From an uncultured Muribaculaceae bacterium (GTDB lineage Bacteria > Bacteroidota > Bacteroidia > Bacteroidales > Muribaculaceae): a stretch of DNA of 64,000 nucleotides. The position numbers and the translations under genes are program-made. Positions 1-7,397 of the stretch are shown here, in pieces; positions within the stretch are counted from its first letter, which is position 1, and each line of letters opens with the position of its first letter. The DNA is taken from NCBI GenBank assembly GCA_910583525.1, contig CAJTXL010000009.1:32413-96412 (forward strand), given 5' to 3'. Below the pieces are notes generated by a model. The model ran no database searches. It worked only from the letters and a program-made list of their open reading frames with translations, and had not been told where the DNA came from.

Positions 1-82
1 TTACCATACCACGAAGCGTGACGGCCTTCGCGGTCGCCACGTTCATGAATGCAAAAACCATCAAAACAATAAGTTTTTTCAT
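1..82 (-). CDS. 5' end of a secreted protein gene (partial)
   Basis: Only the first 27 codons lie in the window; the gene runs off the left edge. The product starts MKKLIVLMVFAFMNVATAKA, a standard signal peptide with two lysines, a hydrophobic core and an A-x-A cleavage site, so it is probably exported to the periplasm or beyond. The ATG at 82 is preferred over in-frame ATGs at 91 and 97, because the promoter at 102-133 would start transcription near 95. Nothing can be said about function. Confidence 0.6.
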   Translation of the reverse strand, partial: MKKLIVLMVFAFMNVATAKAVTLRGMV

Positions 83-101
83 TTCTCTCATTTCCATGTC
101 A

Positions 102-133
102 CAAAGTTACTCTAAAAACGGGTGTCTTGCAAG
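102..133 (-). promoter_or_regulatory. Bacteroidetes promoter for the partial secreted gene
   Basis: On the minus strand TAACTTTG (102-109) matches the -7 consensus TAnnTTTG. CTTG (130-133), 20 nt upstream, approximates the -33 TTTG. Confidence 0.55.
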
Positions 134-177
134 CGCTTCTCTACTTTAGGCTTCCGATTATAGAAAAACGCCCCGAT

Positions 178-211
178 TTTGTCGACAAACAGAAAAAAAG
201 GATTATTTTTG
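178..211 (+). promoter_or_regulatory. Bacteroidetes promoter of the LPS-core operon
   Basis: TTTG at 178-181 and TATTTTTG at 204-211, with 22 nt between them, fit the -33/-7 pattern with slightly long spacing. The expected start of transcription near 218 lies downstream of the in-frame ATG at 179 and just upstream of the ATG at 227, which decides the start of the first glycosyltransferase. Confidence 0.6.
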
Positions 212-226
212 CAAAAAAATGCGTCA

Positions 227-1000
227 ATGTCGACATTTTTATCCGCAACAATAATAACAGCCAACGAGGCACACAACATAGAGCGTTGCCTCAATTCGCT
301 CATAGGTGTGGCCGACGAAATCGTCGTGGTCGATTCGATGTCGACCGACGGCACCGTCGACATATGCCGCCGCTACGGGTGCAAGGTCACCGAACGGGTG
401 TTCGCAGGCTACGGCTCGCAGAGGCAGTATGCCGTCGGTCTTGCAAATGGCCGGTATGTTCTGTCGATAGATGCCGATGAGATGCTTTCGGAGCCGTTGC
501 GAGAAAACATCATAAGGCTCAAAAACGAGGGGTTCACGCACCGTATGTACTCTTTCAGAGTGGTGAATTATATTTGCGGCCGGCCTATGCGACGCAGCGG
601 CATGCAGCCCGATTTGCAGACACGGCTGTTCGACCGCCGATATGCCAACTGGGATTTGCTTGACGTGGGCGAGCGGCTGTCGTATCCGCGCGGTGTGCGG
701 CCGGCTTTTGTTCCGGGCGACATAATGCACTACCGTTGCAACGATTTCGACGAGCTTGATTTCAAGGAACTGCGTAATGCCGAGATGCGTGGGCGTGTTC
801 TTGCCGCCGCCGGCATCGATGCGCCTGCCCCGATGTCATGGCTGAGGGCCGCGTCGGCGTATCTCCGTTGCCAACTCCGCGACGGCGCCATACTCGACGG
901 TGCTGCCGGCATGCGTATAGCACGTGCGCGATTTATCGCCACTCTTGCGGCATATCGTGCCGCAAGGCGTATAGTTCACGAAGGAGGTGGAAGCCGATGA
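227..1000 (+). CDS. Family 2 glycosyltransferase, LPS core type
   Basis: A 257-residue GT-A fold glycosyltransferase of the WaaE/KdtX-like group that acts at the inner membrane on the lipid A core. It opens with ATIITANEAHNIERCL, then VDSMSTDGTVDI and the DxD region SIDADEM near residue 85, which binds metal and nucleotide sugar. The C-terminal half, with RMYSFRVVNYICGRPM and DIMHYRC, is typical of core transferases. A longer frame begins at 179, but the promoter at 178-211 overlaps that extension, so 227 is the likely start. It overlaps the next gene by ATGA, so the operon is probably translationally coupled. The sugar and acceptor cannot be read from the sequence. Confidence 0.85.
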   Translation: MSTFLSATIITANEAHNIERCLNSLIGVADEIVVVDSMSTDGTVDICRRYGCKVTERVFAGYGSQRQYAVGLANGRYVLSIDADEMLSEPLRENIIRLKNEGFTHRMYSFRVVNYICGRPMRRSGMQPDLQTRLFDRRYANWDLLDVGERLSYPRGVRPAFVPGDIMHYRCNDFDELDFKELRNAEMRGRVLAAAGIDAPAPMSWLRAASAYLRCQLRDGAILDGAAGMRIARARFIATLAAYRAARRIVHEGGGSR

Positions 1001-2073
1001 ACGTTGTGCATCTGGTGTCGAACCGTGTGTGGGGCGGCGGTGAGCAGTACGTGCTTGGCCTTTGCCGTGCCTTCGATGCCGATGGCCACAGCGTGGCCGT
1101 GGTGACCCGTGGCTACAAGGATGTCGACCGTCATTTTGTGTCTGCCGGTTTCATGCCGGGCAAGCTGACGCTGAAAGGGCGGCTCGATTTTATAAGTCCC
1201 ATAGTCTTTGCCCGTGTGCTCAACCGCATGGAAGCCCCGGTGGTAGTGCATGTGCATAATTTCAAAGATGCTGATACTGCCGTGAGGGCACGTCGTCTTA
1301 TGGCCGACCCGACAAAGGTGCGCATAGTGATGACGCGCCATCTCGCCAAGGCCGCCAAAACCGGCCGTTATGCCCAAGAACTCTATGGGGCACTCGACGC
1401 CCTGATATTTGTTTCAGAGACTGCGAAAAAAGAATTCATGTCTTCGTCGCCGGTTATAGACCCGTCGAAAGTGCATGTGATATATAATGCCATAGTGCCC
1501 TCGCCGGAGACCTCAGCCGGGGAATGCCGCCGCGAGGCCGGAAAGGTCGTGCTGCTATATGCCGGCCGCATATCGCCCGAAAAGGGTCTTGAAGTGCTTG
1601 TCCGCGCAATGGCTTTGTTGCCGGAAAGCATATGTCTGTTTGTTGCCGGGCAGGGCCGGAGCCGCGATGTGGTTCCGCTTATGGAATTGGCGCGTGCGCT
1701 CGGTGTCGACGGCCGTATCGAATGGCTCGGCCATGTCGACGGCATCGCGGCGTTGATGTCGACGGCAGACATAGGGGTCGTGCCGACGACGGCAAAAGAG
1801 GCTTTCGGGCTGACCGTGCTTGAGTTCATGTCGCAGGGCGTGCCTGTGGTGGCTACATGCAACGGCGGTCCGGCAGAGATAATAAGCGACGGTGTCGACG
1901 GTATGCTCGTTCCGCCCTCCGACCCCGAAGCTCTCGCCAAAGCCATTGCGGGTCTTGCCGCAGAGCCGGAATTGAGAAAAAGCATGGGGGCTAAAGCGGC
2001 AGAGACTGCCGATGTCCGTTTTTCGTACGATAATTTCTACCGGCAGATAATAGATGTCTATACACGTCAATGA
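997..2073 (+). CDS. Family 4 glycosyltransferase
   Basis: A 358-residue GT-B glycosyltransferase. The N-terminal acceptor domain starts MNVVHLVSNRVWGGGEQYV, with the glycine-rich loop of the family. The C-terminal donor domain has LLYAGRISPEKGLEVLV near residue 190 and the catalytic E-x7-E region KEAFGLTVLEFMSQGVPVV near 270. The ATG at 997 overlaps the stop of the upstream gene (ATGA), and AAGGAGG lies 10-16 nt upstream, one of the few clear Shine-Dalgarno sequences here. It is the second gene of the LPS-core operon. A hexose or heptose transfer to the core is an inference from context. Confidence 0.87.
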   Translation: MNVVHLVSNRVWGGGEQYVLGLCRAFDADGHSVAVVTRGYKDVDRHFVSAGFMPGKLTLKGRLDFISPIVFARVLNRMEAPVVVHVHNFKDADTAVRARRLMADPTKVRIVMTRHLAKAAKTGRYAQELYGALDALIFVSETAKKEFMSSSPVIDPSKVHVIYNAIVPSPETSAGECRREAGKVVLLYAGRISPEKGLEVLVRAMALLPESICLFVAGQGRSRDVVPLMELARALGVDGRIEWLGHVDGIAALMSTADIGVVPTTAKEAFGLTVLEFMSQGVPVVATCNGGPAEIISDGVDGMLVPPSDPEALAKAIAGLAAEPELRKSMGAKAAETADVRFSYDNFYRQIIDVYTRQ

Positions 2074-2825
2074 AAGCTGACATAAAACTTAACCCTGATT
2101 TGGTGGCGCTTGCACCCGAACTTGCCGATAGGTTGGCTTCAGACGGCCTGCCGACGGATACCCGTGAAATTTTCAGGGGACGCAACGTGGTGGCTACGAC
2201 TGCCGACAGGGCGCTGTGCATAAAATCGTTCCGTAAGCCCGGTGCGTTCAAGTCGGTAATGTACGGTTATCTTCGCAAGCCCAAGGCTCTGCGAGCCTTT
2301 GAAAACGCAATGCGCCTCACCGCGATGGGCGTGGCTACGCCCGAACCGTTCGGCGCCGTCGTTTGTTCTGAAAACGGCATGCTCGGCTGTTCGTACTACA
2401 TATGCCGTTATATGCCCGGCTGGAACGAACTGCGGAGCGTGCAGAACCGTTCCGATTTTCCGGCCATCGCACGCGAATTGGCCGAATTTACCCTCGGTCT
2501 TCACCGCAAGGGCGTGTTCATGAAAGATTTTTCTATGGGCAATGTGCTTTTCAGACAGACGGATGACGGCGGCTATGAGTTCACCTTGGTCGACATCAAC
2601 CGCATGGCCTTCGATGTGCATGACCGTGGCACGCTTATGCTTAATTTCAGAGGCATACTCGAAACCGCCGAAGCTACCGCTACATTCGCACGCGAATATG
2701 CAATTGCCGCCGGAGAACCGGATGTGGATGCTTTCGTGGTTGAGGCGGCAGAGATATTCCGCCGACATCAGGTAAAAGTCGAGCGCAAGAAAAAAATCAA
2801 GAAATTCTTAAAAAGGAAGAAATGA
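2070..2825 (+). CDS. LPS core kinase, Kdo/WaaP (InaA-like) family
   Basis: A 251-residue protein-kinase-like enzyme predicted to phosphorylate the lipopolysaccharide core. The catalytic loop reads FMKDFSMGNVLF around residue 155, with Asp and Asn in the places used by Kdo kinases, and the metal-binding Asp follows in TLVDINRMAF. The N-terminal part has the lysine-bearing strand ALCIKSF. The C-terminus is strongly basic (KVERKKKIKKFLKRKK), suited to contact with the membrane surface. ATGA overlaps on both sides place it between two glycosyltransferases. Substrate is inferred from family and context. Confidence 0.8.
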   Translation: MKADIKLNPDLVALAPELADRLASDGLPTDTREIFRGRNVVATTADRALCIKSFRKPGAFKSVMYGYLRKPKALRAFENAMRLTAMGVATPEPFGAVVCSENGMLGCSYYICRYMPGWNELRSVQNRSDFPAIARELAEFTLGLHRKGVFMKDFSMGNVLFRQTDDGGYEFTLVDINRMAFDVHDRGTLMLNFRGILETAEATATFAREYAIAAGEPDVDAFVVEAAEIFRRHQVKVERKKKIKKFLKRKK

Positions 2826-3634
2826 CAGACAGGCCCAAAATATCGGCAGTGGTGCACACCTATAATTCGGAAAAGCATCTCGACAAAGTGCTGTCGGCGT
2901 TGAACCGGCTCGACGAAATTTTGGTGCTTGATATGGAGAGCACCGACCGCACTGTCGAAATAGCGCAAGCTCACGGGGCGCGTGTGATTGTCAAGGAGCG
3001 TGGCGAACATCGGATACCTGAAGCCTACAGGGATTTCGCCGACCATGCCGCTGCCAATGACTGGATACTTGTTGTAGACTCGGATGAGATTGTGCCCCCC
3101 GGTCTGCTTGATTATCTGTTTGCCGAACTCGAACGTGACTATGAAAGTCCGAGAGGTTATATGGTGGCGCGTAAAAATTATTTCATGGGCAAGTGGATGC
3201 GTTCGTCTTACCCTGACTATACGCCGCGGATGTTCAAGAAGGACGGTTCCTATTGGCCCTATGCGGTGCATACGTTCCCGACCTACGAAGGGCCGACGGT
3301 GTATGTGCCCAAGGAGCGGACAGAACTTGCCTTAATCCATCTTGCAAATGAAGATACCGGTACGCTTGTCCGCAAGATGGACACCTACAGCAACTACGAG
3401 CTTGAGCGACGCGGCCGTTCGTATTCACCGTGGAAGTTTATCTACGAGCCGCCGTTCCGTTTCTTCAAATCGTATGTGCTCAAGGGTGGTTTCCGCGACG
3501 GTATGCCGGGCTTCATCCATTCGGTGCAGGACGCGTTCTACCGCTTTACCCTGCTTTCGAAACTTGAAGAACATCGGCAGGCCGGAGAGGCTGCAGAAAA
3601 GGATATAGACCGCGATGCCTCGGTCGTAAAATAA
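2822..3634 (+). CDS. Family 2 glycosyltransferase, LPS core type
   Basis: A 270-residue GT2 enzyme, fourth gene of the operon. It starts with ISAVVHTYNSEKHLDKVL, then LVLDMESTDRTVEIA and the metal-binding VDSDEIV near residue 85. The C-terminal half is aromatic and basic (YEPPFRFFKSYVLKGGFRDG), as in WaaE-like core glucosyltransferases. It is related to the first gene of the operon but clearly different in sequence, so the two probably add different residues. It ends 12 nt before the kinase gene that follows. Confidence 0.85.
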   Translation: MTDRPKISAVVHTYNSEKHLDKVLSALNRLDEILVLDMESTDRTVEIAQAHGARVIVKERGEHRIPEAYRDFADHAAANDWILVVDSDEIVPPGLLDYLFAELERDYESPRGYMVARKNYFMGKWMRSSYPDYTPRMFKKDGSYWPYAVHTFPTYEGPTVYVPKERTELALIHLANEDTGTLVRKMDTYSNYELERRGRSYSPWKFIYEPPFRFFKSYVLKGGFRDGMPGFIHSVQDAFYRFTLLSKLEEHRQAGEAAEKDIDRDASVVK

Positions 3635-3646
3635 TGATTTACAGTT

Positions 3647-5314
3647 ATGCCTAAGATAATTGTCTATTGCAAGAATATAGAAGCTTCGCTCGAAGTTCCG
3701 GGTGGGTCAACCCTTGCCGAGATTGCCCGTTCGCTTGAAGGGCGGCTCGGCTTTGAGCCGATATGCTGTAGGGTGAACAACAAGACCGAGAACCTCGGCT
3801 ATGCTGTCTACGGTCCGAAGCAGCTTGAGTTTCAAGACCGTAGCACCGGCTCGGGTCCTCGTGTCTATACGCGTTCGCTGTGCATGATGCTTTATGCGTC
3901 GGTTGAGGCTGTTGTGCCCGGCACGAAGCTTACGATAGAGCATTCGATTTCGCACGGCTACTATTGCCGTCTCGGCGGCTTCGACGATGTGCCCGCCGAG
4001 CTTGTAGCGGCTCTCAAGCACCATATGCTCGCGTTGGCCGGCGCCGATTTCCCCTTTGAGAGGCATCAGAAGCTTACGACCGAGGTTATGGAGATGTTCG
4101 AGCGTCAGGGCCTGCACTCCAAAGCGGAGCTGTTGCGCACCACCCGTCAGCTCTATACCACATATTATACTCTCGGCGATGTCAGCGACAGCTATTACGG
4201 GGCCTTGGCTCCATCGACAGGTTTGGTCGATGTGTTTGACCTTATCAAATATAAGGAAGGTTTTCTGTTGCTGCCGTTCGACCCTGACGAGCCGGAGCGT
4301 GCCGCGACCCCGATAAGACAGGAGAAAATGTACCGCGCTTTCACGGAGTATCTTCTGTTCAACCGTATTGTCGGGGTGCGCGACGTTGGCGAACTGAACA
4401 CTTATATCATGCAGCACGATGCGGCCGACATAGTAAATGTCGCCGAGGCTCTTCACGAGAAGGCGTTGGCGCGTATCAGTGACGACATCACTGAGCGCTA
4501 CCGTTGCGGCGGAGCGCGTATAGTCCTTATTTCGGGGCCTTCGTCGTCGGGCAAGACCACGACGACGAAACGGTTGGCCATACAGCTGATGACAAATCTG
4601 CTGAGGCCGCAGATGATTTCGCTCGACGACTATTTTGTGAACCGAGAATGCACTCCGCGCGACGCTACGGGCGACTATGACTATGAATCGCTCTATGCAC
4701 TCGACCTCGAAAAGTTCAACGCCGACCTCAGCGCGATACTTGCCGGCGAAACGGTTGAGCTGCCTACCTATAATTTTGAACTTGGCTGCCGCCAGTACCG
4801 TGGGAACAAAATCAAACTTGAGCCTGGCTCAATACTTCTTATCGAGGGCATACACGGGCTTAACCCCGAGCTTACGGCGCAGATACCCGAGCAGTTCAAG
4901 TTCAGGCTGTATGTGTCGGCGCTGACAACGCTGTCGATAGATGACCATAACTGGGTGCCGACGACAGACAACCGTCTTCTGAGGCGCATAATCCGCGACC
5001 ACAAGTACCGCGGCACCTCGGCCGAGGAAACCATCAGGCGTTGGCCGAGTGTGAGGCGCGGCGAGGAGAAATGGATATTTCCATATCAGGAGAATGCCGA
5101 CGCGATGTTCAACTCATCGTTCGTGTTCGAGCTTGCGGTGATGAAGGATTATGCCGAAAGCATTCTCAGCGGCGTGCCGTCGGATGTGCCCGAATATGCC
5201 GAGGCTTACCGGTTGCGTAAATTCCTGAGTTATTTCAGGCCGATAAGCGCGTCGTTGCTGCCTTCGACATCGTTGCTGCGAGAGTTCCTTGGGGGCAGTT
5301 CGTTCAGATACTGA
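3647..5314 (+). CDS. TGS-domain nucleoside (uridine) kinase-like protein
   Basis: A 555-residue protein in two parts. Residues 1-60 resemble a TGS domain, and the following stretch (SISHGYYCRLGG near 105) resembles the second additional domain of threonyl-tRNA synthetase. From about 285 there is a P-loop kinase of the uridine kinase/phosphoribulokinase family: Walker A GPSSSGKTTTTKR, SLDDYFVNR for the phosphate acceptor pocket, and LLIEGIHGL as Walker B. The fusion is known across Bacteroidetes and Clostridia as a 'nucleoside kinase'; the true substrate is unsettled. It follows the LPS operon by 12 nt and may be cotranscribed, ending at the hairpin at 5331-5360. Confidence 0.8.
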   Translation: MPKIIVYCKNIEASLEVPGGSTLAEIARSLEGRLGFEPICCRVNNKTENLGYAVYGPKQLEFQDRSTGSGPRVYTRSLCMMLYASVEAVVPGTKLTIEHSISHGYYCRLGGFDDVPAELVAALKHHMLALAGADFPFERHQKLTTEVMEMFERQGLHSKAELLRTTRQLYTTYYTLGDVSDSYYGALAPSTGLVDVFDLIKYKEGFLLLPFDPDEPERAATPIRQEKMYRAFTEYLLFNRIVGVRDVGELNTYIMQHDAADIVNVAEALHEKALARISDDITERYRCGGARIVLISGPSSSGKTTTTKRLAIQLMTNLLRPQMISLDDYFVNRECTPRDATGDYDYESLYALDLEKFNADLSAILAGETVELPTYNFELGCRQYRGNKIKLEPGSILLIEGIHGLNPELTAQIPEQFKFRLYVSALTTLSIDDHNWVPTTDNRLLRRIIRDHKYRGTSAEETIRRWPSVRRGEEKWIFPYQENADAMFNSSFVFELAVMKDYAESILSGVPSDVPEYAEAYRLRKFLSYFRPISASLLPSTSLLREFLGGSSFRY

Positions 5315-5323
5315 ACGATATGC

Positions 5324-5366
5324 ACAAAAAACCGACGCACCGGCGAACCGGTGCGTCGGTTTTTTT
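5324..5366. terminator. Bidirectional rho-independent terminator
   Basis: A 13-bp perfect stem (ACCGACGCACCGG, 5331-5343, with 5348-5360) closes a CGAA loop and is flanked by an A-run on the left and a T-run on the right. It serves the convergent genes ending at 5314 (+) and 5381 (-). Confidence 0.9.
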
Positions 5367-5380
5367 GTGCTGTTATCAGG

Positions 5381-7204
5381 TTATTTTACGACAACCTTGC
5401 GTGCCGAAGAGGCTGAGCGGAAGATGTATATGCCCGGAGCGAGTGCCGGAACATCTGAGGGAGCGACTCCTTTGGCGACGCAGATGCCGGTTATGCTGTA
5501 GATGTCTAGCGGAGTGTCGGCACTGCCTGCTATGGCGTCGATGCCCGAAGTGTTGTTGTCGAGGCTTATGTGGCTGAGCATCACCGATGCCGGTTTGGAA
5601 GTGTATGACGCTTTGAAGCGCAGCCGGAAGCCCGGCCATGCCTTGTATTCGGAGAGGTCGATTGTTTCGTGTTTCCAGTTGGTCTCGATGTCTTCGATGT
5701 CGTAGGTCGATGCGTTGGTGCCTTCGCTGATTGATATTTTTTTCACGGGCACGAAATCGCCTTTTCCGTCGGAGGCTTCTACGGTCAAGGCCGCGTCGTT
5801 GTCTGATATGGCGTAGTAGTATAGTGACAGTTCGGGTTTGGATGCCGATTTGATGTCGATATACCACGAAGTCATGGTCGCTTCCTTGCCTTGGCTCGAG
5901 GCGCCGGTGAACAGTGTGTATGCAATGTTTTCACCTTTGAAAATCGGTTGCACGGTGGGGTCGTAGTAGCCGTCGCCGGTTTTTGCCGGGCGTCCGATGG
6001 TCCATGTCGGTTTTGAGGCGCTGAAGCTCCATTTCTGCTGAGTGTCGTTTCCGTAGCCTGCGCCGACGAATTTGTCGCTGAAGGGCAGGGCTACGTCGGG
6101 GCCTATGCCGAAGGGTTTGTCGGCGTAGTTTGTGCTGTTGGCAAAACAAAGGTCGTTGCCTTCGCCGACTTCGGTGTATGGAACTACCTGGTAGTTGACG
6201 AGTTTTGCCTCTTCGAGGTCTTCGCCTTTGTCGGTGTAGCTTTGTGCTTCGATGTTTTCGGCAAGCAGCTTGCGGTTGTCTTCGCCGTATCCCCATGTGC
6301 GGTAAACGTTGTATGTTACGGCGTATGGACCCATCTGTCCGCCCGATATTCCGGCTGTGGGTGCAGTCCAGGAAAGTTCTACGTGGCGTTCTTTCTGTGC
6401 TCCGGTGATTTGTATTGCACCCGGTGTTTCATATCCGACATACATGCGGCGGCGTACTGAGATGGCATTTCCGTAGGGGCCTTCGGCCACTACATACCAT
6501 GTGTTGTCTTTGTTGAGCGTGAATTTTTCGGTGGTGAATGTGTATTCCTGTCCTTGAACGGGGTCGGGGTATGTTTCGGTCGGCGTGTCGTTGGGCGTAG
6601 GAGGTGTCTCCTGACAATAAAGTTTGAATGCCGTGAAATAGTTTTCGGGCAGTTTTACGGCGTTTCCGCTTGTGTCGAGGTATTCGGTGGGTACCGTCGA
6701 CTTGATTGTGACCGTTTTCATGTCGGCGGATGCTTTGGCGTCGTCGATATAGAATTTGGAATAGTTGTAGCCGGGTTTGAGCGGAGTGCTTGACTCGGGC
6801 GATTTTTCGCCGTCGGGGCCTTCTATTTCAACGTATGCGGTATATGTGTATTCAAAGCCGTATTGCCATGCCGGAATGGCGTTGTCGGCTCGGTTTATTG
6901 TCTGGCCGGGCGATACGCCTTTTACAGAGAATACTTCGACGGAGTCGTTGGAGATTGCTTTGCATGAGCGCACCACTGTCATTGTGAGTGTCGTGCCGGC
7001 TTCGAACGGGTCTCCTTCGTAAAAGAAGTTGAAATAGCTTGTGGGCGCTTTTACCGAGCAGTTGACGACGCCGGTGCCGTCTTCAAGCCCCCAGGAGTAT
7101 GTTGCCGTGGGAACTGCCGGTTTGAGGGCGTTTGCGGCTGCCGGAAACAGCATTGCCGCAGCAATTAGGTAATAGGAGAGTTTTTTTGGTAGAGCAGGCA
7201 TCAT
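5381..7204 (-). CDS. Secreted fibronectin-type/jelly-roll protein with T9SS-like tail
   Basis: A 607-residue exported protein. The start at 7204 gives MMPALPKKLSYYLIAAAMLF followed by A-x-A, a signal peptide; the frame extends upstream but the promoter at 7240-7271 excludes that. A fibronectin-III-like segment lies near residues 250-350 (VELSWTAPTAG, YNVYRTW, YQVVPYTEVG). A MAM/jelly-roll-like domain follows (LPFSDKFVGAG, SWYIDIKSASKPELSLYYY, FRLRFKASY). The last 60 residues (LDIYSITGICVAKG, LAPGIYIFRS, KVVVK) resemble a type IX sorting domain. It may be an adhesin or carbohydrate-binding protein; no catalytic motif is visible. Confidence 0.7.
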   Translation of the reverse strand: MMPALPKKLSYYLIAAAMLFPAAANALKPAVPTATYSWGLEDGTGVVNCSVKAPTSYFNFFYEGDPFEAGTTLTMTVVRSCKAISNDSVEVFSVKGVSPGQTINRADNAIPAWQYGFEYTYTAYVEIEGPDGEKSPESSTPLKPGYNYSKFYIDDAKASADMKTVTIKSTVPTEYLDTSGNAVKLPENYFTAFKLYCQETPPTPNDTPTETYPDPVQGQEYTFTTEKFTLNKDNTWYVVAEGPYGNAISVRRRMYVGYETPGAIQITGAQKERHVELSWTAPTAGISGGQMGPYAVTYNVYRTWGYGEDNRKLLAENIEAQSYTDKGEDLEEAKLVNYQVVPYTEVGEGNDLCFANSTNYADKPFGIGPDVALPFSDKFVGAGYGNDTQQKWSFSASKPTWTIGRPAKTGDGYYDPTVQPIFKGENIAYTLFTGASSQGKEATMTSWYIDIKSASKPELSLYYYAISDNDAALTVEASDGKGDFVPVKKISISEGTNASTYDIEDIETNWKHETIDLSEYKAWPGFRLRFKASYTSKPASVMLSHISLDNNTSGIDAIAGSADTPLDIYSITGICVAKGVAPSDVPALAPGIYIFRSASSARKVVVK

Positions 7205-7239
7205 AAGCAGATAGTCGTTAATGATTAGGTTTATACTCG

Positions 7240-7271
7240 CAAAGGTAATGTCAATTTGTTGAGTTTCCAAA
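7240..7271 (-). promoter_or_regulatory. Bacteroidetes promoter of the fibronectin-type gene
   Basis: TACCTTTG (minus strand, 7240-7247) and TTTG (7268-7271) are separated by exactly 20 nt. The untranslated leader would be about 30 nt. Confidence 0.75.
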
Positions 7272-7297
7272 CATTTTGACATGTATTTTGCGCCTAT

Positions 7298-7313
7298 GGC
7301 ATCTTAAGATGCC
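7298..7313. promoter_or_regulatory. 16-bp perfect palindrome, possible operator
   Basis: GGCATCTTAAGATGCC is perfectly palindromic and lies 26 bp upstream of the -33 box of the fibronectin-type gene. It could bind a dimeric regulator; no protein is implied. Confidence 0.3.
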
Positions 7314-7323
7314 TGAAGAGGAC

Positions 7324-7367
7324 AAAAAGTTCCCCGGCAGACGTCTGTCGATGCGTCTGCCGGGGAA
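7324..7367 (-). terminator. Terminator of the S8 peptidase gene
   Basis: TTCCCCGGCAGACG (7330-7343) pairs with 7354-7367 in a 14-bp stem. On the minus strand a T-run (7324-7328) follows after the stem, downstream of the peptidase stop at 7398. Confidence 0.8.
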
Positions 7368-7397
7368 ATGATAGGTTTTGTATTTCGTTGCCGTTTC

